From positions 43,564-107,563 of the forward strand of contig NZ_JAWLCI010000007.1 of the NCBI RefSeq assembly GCF_041687215.1: 64,000 nt of DNA. The letters are read 5' to 3'. The DNA comes from Mariniphaga sp041687215. GTDB lineage: Bacteria > Bacteroidota > Bacteroidia > Bacteroidales > Prolixibacteraceae. This document shows positions 19,601 through 27,690 of this stretch, in pieces (the first letter of the stretch is position 1; every line of letters begins with the position of its first letter). A program made the position numbers and the translations under genes. The notes beneath the pieces are model-generated. The model saw only the letters and a list, made by a program, of their open reading frames with translations. It was not told the DNA's origin and made no database searches.

Positions 19601-20340
19601 TAGTGATCATAAACCTCCCATTCAGAAAGACTGGCAGGAAGAACTTCATCAAGAAGAACTTCATCGGCCAGTGTGCTAAAAGTAACTACAGCTCCGCATT
19701 CGCCGGGATCGTTTGAAACCACAATGTTTTCGGGGCAGTCTAATAACGGCGGTTCGGTGTCGTTTACGATTACTGAGAAACTGCAAGTAGTTTCAACACC
19801 CAAAGAGTCGGTTAAAAGAAAAGTATTCATTGTGGTGCCAATTGGGAATTCTGATCCGCTGGGTAATCCCCCGGTTTGGACTGCACTTCCTTTTTCAGAA
19901 GCGATAACTGTATAATTTACTACAGCACCACAAACTCCCGGGTCATTGTCAACCTCAATATCATCAGGGCAAAAATGACCCGGTACCGAATAGGTAATGT
20001 TGCCGGGAGTAACTCCTCCTTGTCCGGATTGTGCCACCACAACTCCTTCTTCATTTTTAATTACATATTCACATTCATGAGCAAAGTAGGTCCCCGGAAC
20101 GAAGTTTGTGGTAATTGTATTTCCGGGATTTACTGAAAACGTAAAAACAGCAGGTCCTGCATCACTAGAAAGGGTTATGTTATCCAGAACTAAATTTCCG
20201 TCTATTAATACGTCAATAGTTCCTCCGTTCCACCCATCACCAAAAATATCTCTTAATTCTATAGTATAAGTTAAAGTTTGGCTAAAAAGGGTGGTTGCTG
20301 AAAAAAGCATTGATAAAAAGAACAGGTAAAATTTTTTCAT
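16627..20340 (-). CDS. Secreted HYR-domain protein with inserted domains and T9SS sorting domain (paralogue 1)
   Basis: A 1237-residue exported protein. After the signal peptide (~1-20) comes a domain with DIFGDGWNGG (~21-120). HYR1 (~123-198, CPDDIEVDNDPGVCGAVV) follows. HYR2 starts at ~199, is interrupted by a ~190-residue jelly-roll-like insertion (~225-417), then resumes with ASDNCPG. HYR3 starts PFAVC at ~472, is interrupted by a ~220-residue ThuA or glutamine-amidotransferase-like domain (~478-699), then resumes with VTITPEDIDQGSTDNCG. Two more HYR-like domains, two cadherin-like domains and a type A sorting domain (~1155-1237) complete it. HYR domains mediate adhesion. The ThuA-like fold shows no obvious catalytic triad to me, so the role is recognition or structure. 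The C-terminal half is closely related to the gene at 20798-24178. Confidence 0.85.
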   Translation of the reverse strand: MKKFYLFFLSMLFSATTLFSQTLTYTIELRDIFGDGWNGGTIDVLIDGNLVLDNITLSSDAGPAVFTFSVNPGNTITTNFVPGTYFAHECEYVIKNEEGVVVAQSGQGGVTPGNITYSVPGHFCPDDIEVDNDPGVCGAVVNYTVIASEKGSAVQTGGLPSGSEFPIGTTMNTFLLTDSLGVETTCSFSVIVNDTEPPLLDCPENIVVSNDPGECGAVVTFSTLADEVLLDEVLPASLSEWEVYDHYNNPIFNYEEITSPYDGSTAIKTSVVGNTYSWCSTESLTKIYDINGNTKTTDLQAYMEFASNLTTYNFPYLTVELFDENNQSLGQHVYYGKDMVGSWFLTTYILTNPDSYTELPSATGDMILDLAEVGENIDFSKISIKLANYTCIGENSIIFDHLRVLNGSIDDGTENTGVVASDNCPGTQVEATISSGSFFPIGTTPVTLTATDAAGNETSCTFNVTVEDTEAPFAVCGSNGTGKSVLLLWDIDNANTQSLKTAIEASGFTVTLPTVPEYQWDGTNPSLDGFDAVVHLNGSTFSFGLPLSAQNALLDFVQVQGKLFVHSEWDAYELDEYPTHPALAPIVILQRNSGYETAITYNTVPGYDTHPVLDGIPSSFIIDFAGHNVGQVRQYDTYPAETLMLDHDGNAAVAVRELEKGKVVGFGHAGNYASSNSLSNVNVQKLFVNALKWGTTSTGDFEFVLDETGTVTITPEDIDQGSTDNCGIESMELSQTDFTWNDLGTQEVILTVTDLAGNSSSCIANITITGGNQEPVVVANPIDVYLDETGKYWLTREDLEKMTEGTTDESTAFEELKINAYPHIFSCDQVFDEVIHTRLSVEDAQGNISRAWTTVTVHDTLPPTFVAVDDIEVVLEPGLAESAIEYPAIEVLDNCTLVPELIEGLGPDGIFPAGTTTETWTVEDGGGNTTTLSFSVTIITTNDLPTIDPIENITANEDDPPVMVQLTGISYGNDAEEQTVTLTAENDNPELVTSIAVNYTSGNTGSLEIELAPEMSGDAIITIKVEDSEGGIVTESFTLTVNSVNDAPFVVNPISDQVVNASYGLKVPVSKVLGELFDDIDGDALTVSAMLKNGDPLPAWAEMMNDSLVFSPMIEDTGCVHIVVMATDPDGAAAADTFQLCVDGYPVNSGQIAFTDFNVNMYPNPARDWVNLEVKNVGVGAAEVTVYTITGQQIIHRKFTNNQNISFNMEYQVSGMYFVKLNIEGKEAVKKLVLDRK

Positions 20341-20797
20341 AACAATTTAGTTTTAAGTAAAATTGATAATTTGGTAATATTTTTTTTGATTGAAATTGAT
20401 TATAATAAATACACGACACACTGTTGGTATCGTTACATTTCAATGAACTATAGCCACAGGTATCCTTCTTATTTATTAAGTCGGACTATTTAAGATTTAT
20501 GACTGTTTAAACGTTTGTAAAAATCGGAGCTAAATTTAGAGATTAAAACAAGTGTTGAATGTTTAAATTGTAAAATCGATATCCAAATTGTAAAATTTTT
20601 TCTCATTTTGTCAATCACCGGTGAGTTTAAATTAGTTTTATTTAATGTTTTTTGGGGTCAGTTTTGATTCCATTTAGAATGTTGAATGACTTTTCAATAA
20701 AATCAAAATGTACAAATTCCAGACAGAAAAAATTTTTATTAAAGAAAAAGGGGATGATTCTAATCACCCCCTTGTTTAAGCTTATAATAATATTGAA
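20341..20797. other. Intergenic region between the two HYR paralogues
   Basis: A 457-base AT-rich stretch with no coding potential that I trust. It holds the terminator of the downstream HYR paralogue near 20741-20771 and presumably the promoter of the gene ending at 16627, but no clear TAnnTTTG box with correct spacing was found. No RNA gene was recognised. Confidence 0.4.
20741..20771 (-). terminator. Terminator of the second HYR gene
   Basis: On the minus strand GGGGGTGATT and AATCATCCCC form a 10-bp stem with one G-T pair and a 2-base loop (20750-20771), followed by a T-rich tract. It lies 27 bases past the stop of the gene at 20798. Confidence 0.7.
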
Positions 20798-23700
20798 TTA
20801 TTTCCTGTCGAGCACCAGTTTTTTAACTGCTTCTTTTCCCTCAATGTTCAGTTTTACAAAGTACATTCCTGAAACCTGATATTCCATATTGAATGAAATG
20901 TTTTGGTTATTCGTGAATTTACGATGGATAATCTGCTGTCCGGTTATTGTATAAACGGTTACTTCAGCAGCTCCCACTCCGGCATTTTTAACTTCAAGAT
21001 TCACCCAGTCTCTGGCCGGATTCGGGAACATGTTCACGTTAAAATCGGTAAAAGCAATTTGTCCGGAGTTTACCGGGTAACCATCCACACACAACTGGAA
21101 GGTATCGGCTGCCGCAGCTCCATCCGGATCAGTAGCCATTACAACAATGTTAACACAACCGGTATCTTCAATCATAGGGCTGAAAACCAGGGAATCGTTC
21201 ATCATTTCGGCCCATGCAGGCAGCGGATCGCCTCCTTCAAGCATAGCGCTGATGGTGAGTTCATCGCCATCAGAATCGTAAAATAATTCACCCAAAACCG
21301 AACTAACCGGAACTTTCAATACATAGGAAGCATTAACCACCTGATCGGCAACTGGATTCACAACAATCGGAGCATCGTTCACCGGATTAACTGTTAATGT
21401 AAACGTTTCGGTAGCAATCCCTCCTTCATTATCCTCAACTGTTATGGTGATTAAAGCATTGCCCGACATTTCGGGTGCAAGTTCAATTTCCAGAGTACCT
21501 GTACTTCCAGTAGCATAATTTACCGTAATTGCGCTGACCAGTTCATTGTTGTCGCTTTCTGCAGTTACAGTAACAGTTTGTTCTTCCATATCGTTGCCAT
21601 ACGAAATTCCCGACAGTTCCACTGTGACTGGTGGATCATCCTCGTTGGCTGTTACATCTTCAACAGGATCAATTGTTGGCAAATCATTGGTTGTAATAAC
21701 TGTTACGGTAAATGAAAGGGTAGCAGTATTACCTCCACCGTCTTCAACCATCCATGTTTCAGTTGTGGTTCCGGCAGGGAATATTCCATCCGGTCCGAGA
21801 CCTTCAACAAGTTCAGGAACGAGTACGCAATTATCCAATACCTCTATAACCGGATATTCAATTGCAGATTCAGCCAGACCAGGTTCAAGAACAACTTCAA
21901 TATCAGTAACCGGAACGAAGTCTGGAGGAAGCGTATCGTGAACAATTACCGTGGTCCATTCCCATGCTTTATTGCCTGCTTCGTCTTCCACAGTTAAGCG
22001 GGTGTGTATTACATCATCATAAACCTGTGCACATGTAAAAATATGCGGATAGGCACTTAATTCAAGTTCTTCAAACGGTGTGATGGCGTCATTAGTTCCT
22101 GCCGCCATTTCTTCCAGGTCTGCACGAGTCAGCACATATCTTCCTGTTTCATCAAGGTAAACCTCAATGGGATTGGCAACAACATTCGGAGCTTCTTCCT
22201 GGTTAACAACCGTTACATTAAAGCTGCAGGTTGAAGAATTCCCGGCTGCGTCAGTGGCTGTTAGTGTGACTTCTGTGGTACCAATGGGAAAACAAGTTCC
22301 TGATGGATAATCATAAGTTGCTGTTACTGCGCCACAATTATCAGAAGCACCGCTTTCCAATATTTTGTAAGAATGCCATAAGGTGCCGTCTGAAATCCAG
22401 ATATGGCCATTGGCGTAACTTGTGTTTAAGTAGCTTGCCCCTGGTGCTGAAATTGGCAGTTGAACTGAATGGGAATAAACGCCGGTAGTTTTATCCACAA
22501 AATACACGGCTTTATTTAAATAGTCGTAAATCAGTGCTTCTCCTCCTGGTATTCCTGTATAACCAACAAAAGTGGAATTTAATGTATTGGCAGGAAGTCC
22601 GGTGATTGGAATTGCACCTCCAATCAAGGCTCCCGTGGTTCTGGAAGTTTTGTAAATAGAATTATTAAAAAAATAGATAACTTCATCCAAATCATAATCA
22701 TAATCTGCTTGAGATTGTGAATCTGGTTGATAATTAGTTGCCGGGTCATTTGTTCCGGTTGAAAGTGCATATCCATTGGCATCCAAATCTACAACCCTGT
22801 AGCCATCACCGCCATAGCTGCTGCCTTCCAATGCTGAGGTGTTTGGATTCCACCATAATCCTCTGAAATCAAAATTTGCAGTGTTTGCAGCAAGCTGACT
22901 TCCAGTTTCGTCGTAGGTATATAATGTATAGCCCGAAGAACCTGCCCGAATCGCGTAATAAAGTTTTTTATCCGGATTGTATGCTACCCCAGCCTGGTTT
23001 GTGGGTGCATTGGGCAGTGTAATCCCCGGTTCTGCTTCTCCACCTGTTATTATTCCCAGGTCGGGCAAATTCACAACTGCACAGTTTTCTCCCGGATCGT
23101 TGTATACAACAATGTCTTCAGGACAGGTAAATACGGGAGGTTCTGTGTCATTTACGATTACATTGAAGGTGCAGGTATCAAGATCTCCTCCGCCAAAATC
23201 AAACTCGTATTGCTGAATTGTGGCTCCTACAGGGAATTCATCACCACTTGAAAAGTCGCTGTTATCGATTTGCGTAACGGTGGCTCCCTCTGCTGTGGGG
23301 GTATCGTAATTTACAATAGCGCCACAGATTCCGGGATCGTTATCAACAATAACATCTGCACAATCGCATTTTTTTGAAACCCAGAGCAAAGCATTGGCCA
23401 GCAAAATATCTCCATCGGTTGTAGCATCCCAAAAATCACCACGAATTGTTGAAGATGGTGGAAAGATATTAATATCGGCTCTTCTTGCGCTGGCAGGGCC
23501 TAAATTTTCTTTTACCACAACCAGCGGCAGCCCGTCACTCCATTCCGCAATTACTTCCGAGCCGGCTGTCATTGTTGCATTATTGCTTCGGAATTCATTA
23601 GGATTAACCAAACTGGTTAAACCCTCCATAATGGGATGGTTTGCGTCGTGAACAGTTCCAAGTGTGGTTGTGGCACCTGATGTGTAAGTTCCCAGGTTTA

Positions 23701-24178
23701 ATAACAAATAGTCTGTATTAAATCGGGTACCTTCTATTCCCCAACCAGTAAAGAGATTAAAAACTGCTGATACCACACCTCCGCCTTCATCAATATAAGC
23801 TGCAAGGGAATCTCCAACAGTATCATTTAGTGAACCATCTGCCCAAACAAGTATGGCATCATAATTTCTGAGGGTTTCCAATGTGGGAGTGGTATAAATT
23901 TCTGTATCCACTAAATTGAACATACCCGTATTCATTAAATAGGTTTGAACGTCGGTTACATAAGTGACATCGTCAGCCGCTAATAATAAAGCATCAATTT
24001 TGCACTCAGCATCATTTGCCAAAGCTTGTTTAGCAAAATGGCCGGGAACAGTTGCCGATTTCAAATTTTGCACTCCTTCTTTATAGGAGGCATAAGGTAA
24101 ATTTTGGGTATTAAACTCTTGTCCTGTTGTAAATAGAAAAATAAAGGACAACACTAAAAAGAAGTAAATTTTTTTCAT
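20798..24178 (-). CDS. Secreted HYR-domain protein with ThuA-like and propeller-like domains and T9SS sorting domain (paralogue 2)
   Basis: A 1126-residue exported protein. After the signal peptide (~1-19), residues ~55-268 resemble a ThuA-like fold (YDAILVWADGS, YIDEGGGVVSAVF, GDILLANALLWVSK). HYR1 spans ~272-345. HYR2 begins CPEDIVVYNDPG at ~350, is split by a ~225-residue insertion (~382-608) with propeller-like repeats (AYNPDKKLYYAI, FRGLWWNPNTSAL, YDLDEVIYFFNNSIYK, AVYFVDKTTGVY), and resumes at ASDNCGAVTATYDYP. Two HYR-like domains, two cadherin-like domains and a type A sorting domain follow. From about residue 660 to the end it parallels the paralogue at 16627-20340, and the last 180 bases are identical. 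A role in adhesion or matrix building is inferred from HYR and cadherin-like content. Confidence 0.85.
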   Translation of the reverse strand: MKKIYFFLVLSFIFLFTTGQEFNTQNLPYASYKEGVQNLKSATVPGHFAKQALANDAECKIDALLLAADDVTYVTDVQTYLMNTGMFNLVDTEIYTTPTLETLRNYDAILVWADGSLNDTVGDSLAAYIDEGGGVVSAVFNLFTGWGIEGTRFNTDYLLLNLGTYTSGATTTLGTVHDANHPIMEGLTSLVNPNEFRSNNATMTAGSEVIAEWSDGLPLVVVKENLGPASARRADINIFPPSSTIRGDFWDATTDGDILLANALLWVSKKCDCADVIVDNDPGICGAIVNYDTPTAEGATVTQIDNSDFSSGDEFPVGATIQQYEFDFGGGDLDTCTFNVIVNDTEPPVFTCPEDIVVYNDPGENCAVVNLPDLGIITGGEAEPGITLPNAPTNQAGVAYNPDKKLYYAIRAGSSGYTLYTYDETGSQLAANTANFDFRGLWWNPNTSALEGSSYGGDGYRVVDLDANGYALSTGTNDPATNYQPDSQSQADYDYDLDEVIYFFNNSIYKTSRTTGALIGGAIPITGLPANTLNSTFVGYTGIPGGEALIYDYLNKAVYFVDKTTGVYSHSVQLPISAPGASYLNTSYANGHIWISDGTLWHSYKILESGASDNCGAVTATYDYPSGTCFPIGTTEVTLTATDAAGNSSTCSFNVTVVNQEEAPNVVANPIEVYLDETGRYVLTRADLEEMAAGTNDAITPFEELELSAYPHIFTCAQVYDDVIHTRLTVEDEAGNKAWEWTTVIVHDTLPPDFVPVTDIEVVLEPGLAESAIEYPVIEVLDNCVLVPELVEGLGPDGIFPAGTTTETWMVEDGGGNTATLSFTVTVITTNDLPTIDPVEDVTANEDDPPVTVELSGISYGNDMEEQTVTVTAESDNNELVSAITVNYATGSTGTLEIELAPEMSGNALITITVEDNEGGIATETFTLTVNPVNDAPIVVNPVADQVVNASYVLKVPVSSVLGELFYDSDGDELTISAMLEGGDPLPAWAEMMNDSLVFSPMIEDTGCVNIVVMATDPDGAAAADTFQLCVDGYPVNSGQIAFTDFNVNMFPNPARDWVNLEVKNAGVGAAEVTVYTITGQQIIHRKFTNNQNISFNMEYQVSGMYFVKLNIEGKEAVKKLVLDRK

Positions 24179-24322
24179 AAATAACTGAATTTACGGTTAA
24201 TAATAATTATATTAAATTTATTTATTTGAACATTATTTACTTCCTACAATTTACGTAGTTTAAAATTAATAAAAGGAAAAGTTCAATAGTTTTTTACAAA
24301 AATAATTATGCTATTCCTCATC

Positions 24323-24353
24323 TTTGAAAATCAAAAACTTTTCCCTACTTTTG
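24323..24353 (+). promoter_or_regulatory. Bacteroidetes-type promoter of rpsO
   Basis: TTTG (24323-24326) and TACTTTTG (24346-24353) are 19 bases apart, a full match to the Bacteroidetes -33/-7 consensus. Transcription should start near 24360, leaving a leader of about 70 bases before rpsO. Confidence 0.72.
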
Positions 24354-24364
24354 CGCCCGGTAAT

Positions 24365-24403
24365 TTTAAGCCGTTTCTATCTATCGCGATGCTGCGGCTT
24401 AAA
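24365..24403 (+). promoter_or_regulatory. Hairpin in the rpsO leader
   Basis: TTTAAGCCG (24365-24373) pairs perfectly with CGGCTTAAA (24395-24403) around a 21-base loop inside the 5' leader, ending 25 bases before the start codon. Ribosomal protein S15 commonly represses its own translation by binding its leader RNA, so autoregulation is plausible but not shown. Confidence 0.45.
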
Positions 24404-24428
24404 CATGGTATAATTAAAAATTTTAAAG

Positions 24429-24698
24429 ATGTATTTAACACCGGAAAAAAAACAGGAGTTTTTTGCCCAATTTGGCAAAGACGAAAAAGACACAGGTAGT
24501 TCCGAAGGGCAAATTGCCCTTTTCACTTACAGGATTAACCACCTTACAGGACACCTGAAAAGCAACAAAAAAGATTTCAGTACGCGCAGAGCGCTAATCA
24601 AGCTTGTTGGTAAGCGGCGCAGGCTGCTCGATTATTTAAAGGAAAAAGATATTGAACGGTACCGCGCAATCATCGAAAAACTGAAACTGCGTAAATAG
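24429..24698 (+). CDS. rpsO: 30S ribosomal protein S15
   Basis: An 89-residue protein of the normal S15 length. Hallmarks are the N-terminal helix, the central loop TGSSEGQIALFTYRINHLTGHLK, and KDFSTRRALIKLVGKRRRLLDYLKEKD with a basic C-terminus. S15 binds 16S rRNA early in assembly of the small subunit platform. It ends in TAG, followed by a hairpin terminator, then pnp, the conserved rpsO-pnp order found in many bacteria. A good promoter and a leader hairpin precede it. Confidence 0.97.
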   Translation: MYLTPEKKQEFFAQFGKDEKDTGSSEGQIALFTYRINHLTGHLKSNKKDFSTRRALIKLVGKRRRLLDYLKEKDIERYRAIIEKLKLRK

Positions 24699-24710
24699 AA
24701 AAAATAATGG

Positions 24711-24741
24711 AAAGGCAATGATTGAGTTGCCTTTCTTTTTT
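24711..24741 (+). terminator. Terminator between rpsO and pnp
   Basis: AAAGGCAA (24711-24718) and TTGCCTTT (24727-24734) form an 8-bp perfect stem, followed by CTTTTTT. It would stop or attenuate rpsO transcription before pnp. Confidence 0.75.
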
Positions 24742-24805
24742 GTATCTTGCAAAACCTCACCACCCATTGTAATTTATAAACATTTTGAATTTATTGAGAA
24801 AAATT

Positions 24806-27100
24806 ATGGTAAACGCAACAACAAAAACAATCGAACTTGCCGATGGCAGGACGATTACCATAGAAACCGGCAAACTGGCCAAGCAGGCCGATGGGTCGGT
24901 GGTGGTTCGCATGGGTGAAACCATGGTGCTGGCAACCGTTGTTTCAGCACAGGAAGCAAACGAAGATGTAGATTTTATGCCGCTTTCGGTAGATTACCGC
25001 GAGAAGTTTTCAGCAGCCGGACGCTTTCCCGGTGGATTTTTAAAACGCGAAGGCCGCCCTTCCGACGAAGAAATTTTAACTGCCCGCTTGGTTGACAGGG
25101 CATTGCGCCCGCTGTTTCCCGAAGATTACCACGCAGAAACTGCCGTGATGATTTCGTTGATTTCAGCCAGTAAGGAAGACCTGCCCGATGCACTTACCGG
25201 ACTTGCAGCTTCGGCTGCCATTGCAGTGTCTGATGTGCCTTTTGAAACACCAATCTCAGAAGTACGCGTGGCTCGTGTAAATGGTCAATTGGTAGTAAAT
25301 CCTACCTATTCGCAGTTAAAGGAGTCTGACCTCGATATTATGGTTGGTGCTTCTTCCAACAACATTATGATGGTGGAAGGGGAAATGAATGAGGTTTCTG
25401 AAGAAGAAATGCTCGAAGCCATTAGGTTCGCCCACGAAGAAATTAAAAAACACTGCCAGGCTCAAGCTGAACTTGCAGCAGAATTGGGTATAGTAAAACG
25501 GGAATACAGTCACGAAAAGAACGACGAAGATTTGCGTGAAAAAGTAAAAGCCGATTTATACGATAAATGTTACACACTGGCAAAACAACAAACTACTAAA
25601 CAGGAACGGACGGCTGGTTTCGATGCCATCCGCGATGAATACATTGAAGCATACAAGGAAGCCAATGCTGAAAATGAAGAGGTTGACATTGAGCTGCATG
25701 AAAAGCTGATTAAACGGTATTTTCACGATGTGGAAAAAGAAGCCATGCGTCGCATGATCCTGGATGACAAAATCAGGCTCGATGGCCGGAAGACAGATGA
25801 AATAAGGCCAATATGGGGCGAAGTGGACTATCTCCCGGGGTCACATGGTTCGGCACTTTTTACCCGCGGCGAAACTCAATCACTGACCTCAGTTACGCTG
25901 GGCACGAAAATGGATGAAAAAATCATCGATAATGTGACTGTTCAGGGAAAAGAAAAATTTCTGCTTCACTATAATTTTCCTCCGTTCTGTGTTGGCGAGC
26001 CCCGCACTCCGCGTGGCCTGAGCCGCCGTGAGATAGGACATGGAAACCTGGCGCACCGTGCTTTAAAACGGATGATTCCGGAAGATTTCCCTTACATGGT
26101 TCGTATCGTTTCCGACATTCTCGAGTCTAACGGATCGTCGTCAATGGCAACGGTTTGCGCCGGAACGATGGCTATGATGGATTCAGCTATGAAGATGAAA
26201 AGGCCGGTGTCGGGAATTGCCATGGGTTTGATTACAGATAAAGGTTCTGAAAAATACGCTGTTCTTTCCGATATTCTGGGCGACGAAGATCACCTGGGCG
26301 ATATGGACTTTAAAGTAGCCGGAACCGTAAATGGAATTACTGCCACACAAATGGATATTAAAGTGGACGGACTTTCATACGAAGTTCTTTCTCAAGCGCT
26401 TATGCAGGCAAAAGAAGGCCGGTTGCACATTCTGAATAAAATGATGGAAGTGATTTCTGAACCACGATCCGAATTCAAACCAAATGTACCGCGTATTGAG
26501 GTTATTGAAGTTCCGAAAGATATGATTGGTGCAATTATTGGGCCAGGTGGAAAAATTATTCAGGCTATTCAGCAGGAAACCGAAACCGTGATTGCTATAG
26601 AAGAGGTTGGTGACATAGGGAAGGTTGAAATTTCGGGTGCCGGAATTGAAGCTATTGAAGCGGCTAAAAAACGAATAAAAGCCATTATTGCGCTGCCCGA
26701 AGTGGGTGAAATATATAAAGGGAAAGTAAAATCTGTTGTTTCATTTGGTGCATTTGTGGAAATTATTCCCGGCAAAGACGGACTACTGCATGTTTCTGAA
26801 ATGGCCTGGGAGCGGGTTGAATCAGCAGAAGATTTTGTGAAAGAAGGAGAAGAGCTGGAAGTAAAACTTATTGGTATTGATGAAAAAACCGGTAAACTTA
26901 AACTTTCGCGCAAAGTTTTGCTACCAAAACCTGAAGGTTATGTGGAACGTCCGCCACGTGGCGATCGTCCGCCCCGCAGAGATGGAGGCCACCGGGATGA
27001 TAACCGCCGCGGAGGAGACCGCAGGGATTTTAACCGCCGTGATAATGACCGCCGCGACAATGACCGCAGAGATCATAACAGGCCACGACGCGACAACTAA
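24806..27100 (+). CDS. pnp: Polyribonucleotide nucleotidyltransferase (PNPase)
   Basis: PNPase degrades RNA 3' to 5' by phosphorolysis and acts in mRNA turnover as a homotrimer. The ATG at 24806 (MVNATTKTIEL) was preferred over an upstream TTG frame because it matches the family start. Two RNase PH domains flank a helical linker. The second contains GETQSLTSVTLGT and the active-site DILGDEDHLGDMDFK. A KH domain (MIGAIIGPGGKIIQ) and an S1 domain (YKGKVKSVVSFGAFVEI) follow. The protein ends in a ~50-residue tail rich in Arg, Asp and Gly with RRDND-type repeats, a probable disordered RNA-binding extension. Length about 764 residues. Confidence 0.96.
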   Translation: MVNATTKTIELADGRTITIETGKLAKQADGSVVVRMGETMVLATVVSAQEANEDVDFMPLSVDYREKFSAAGRFPGGFLKREGRPSDEEILTARLVDRALRPLFPEDYHAETAVMISLISASKEDLPDALTGLAASAAIAVSDVPFETPISEVRVARVNGQLVVNPTYSQLKESDLDIMVGASSNNIMMVEGEMNEVSEEEMLEAIRFAHEEIKKHCQAQAELAAELGIVKREYSHEKNDEDLREKVKADLYDKCYTLAKQQTTKQERTAGFDAIRDEYIEAYKEANAENEEVDIELHEKLIKRYFHDVEKEAMRRMILDDKIRLDGRKTDEIRPIWGEVDYLPGSHGSALFTRGETQSLTSVTLGTKMDEKIIDNVTVQGKEKFLLHYNFPPFCVGEPRTPRGLSRREIGHGNLAHRALKRMIPEDFPYMVRIVSDILESNGSSSMATVCAGTMAMMDSAMKMKRPVSGIAMGLITDKGSEKYAVLSDILGDEDHLGDMDFKVAGTVNGITATQMDIKVDGLSYEVLSQALMQAKEGRLHILNKMMEVISEPRSEFKPNVPRIEVIEVPKDMIGAIIGPGGKIIQAIQQETETVIAIEEVGDIGKVEISGAGIEAIEAAKKRIKAIIALPEVGEIYKGKVKSVVSFGAFVEIIPGKDGLLHVSEMAWERVESAEDFVKEGEELEVKLIGIDEKTGKLKLSRKVLLPKPEGYVERPPRGDRPPRRDGGHRDDNRRGGDRRDFNRRDNDRRDNDRRDHNRPRRDN

Positions 27101-27125
27101 TTTTATACGATATATTTTTTTACAG

Positions 27126-27155
27126 AAGCCGTTCATTCATTGGGCGGCTTTTCTT
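27126..27155 (+). terminator. Terminator after pnp
   Basis: AAGCCG (27126-27131) and CGGCTT (27145-27150) form a stem followed by a T-rich run, 25 bases past the pnp stop. Confidence 0.6.
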
Positions 27156-27190
27156 TTATTTGCTAATTTTAAGTCGAAAATATTTGAGAA

Positions 27191-27673
27191 ATGGAAGATT
27201 GGTCAGAACAGATAATTTTAAGGCTCGATGATAAGCTGCGAGGAATAAAACAGCGCGATTTAAGATTTTTTCGCATTGAAGAATTTAAACGGAATATTGA
27301 AAGGGTTGGTAATTTTTCGAAAAGTTGTCCGGCCTGCGAAAAGGAAAAGTTAAATATTTCCGAAATTACCGGGAAAATTAATGAAGCCATCAATGTTCCG
27401 GGAAAATCGCGCAGGGAATACGACCGCATTATAAGCCGGTTGTCCACACATATGCAAAAAGTGCATGGCTTTTTCCCTCCGTTTTATTTTACCTATTTGC
27501 TTTCATTTTTTGGAATGGTTGCCGGTCTTTTGTTGGGGTACTTTCTTATGAAAATTTTTCCTGCCTGGAACTGGATTATGCTTGCTTCGGGATTTGTGGC
27601 CGGTTTATTTGCCGGTTATGTTTGGGGTATCAGAAAAGATGCAAAGATTAGAACTCAAAAGAAACTTATGTAA
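27191..27673 (+). CDS. Small membrane protein with CxxC motif, unknown function
   Basis: A 160-residue protein that I do not recognise. The N-terminal ~95 residues are charged and cytoplasmic-looking, with a single CPAC pair at ~46-49 that could bind metal or form a disulphide. Two adjacent membrane segments follow (YFTYLLSFFGMVAGLLLGYF and WIMLASGFVAGLFAGYVWG, ~98-148), and the tail is short and basic. No signal peptide is present. It is 17 bases upstream of the deoxynucleoside kinase on the same strand, so the two are probably cotranscribed. Confidence 0.75.
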   Translation: MEDWSEQIILRLDDKLRGIKQRDLRFFRIEEFKRNIERVGNFSKSCPACEKEKLNISEITGKINEAINVPGKSRREYDRIISRLSTHMQKVHGFFPPFYFTYLLSFFGMVAGLLLGYFLMKIFPAWNWIMLASGFVAGLFAGYVWGIRKDAKIRTQKKLM

Positions 27674-27690
27674 TAATTTACAGACTGCTT

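Noticed and set aside
24308..24499. A 63-codon frame overlapping the rpsO promoter and start
   Set aside because: It covers the promoter and leader hairpin and is out of frame with rpsO; no family resemblance.
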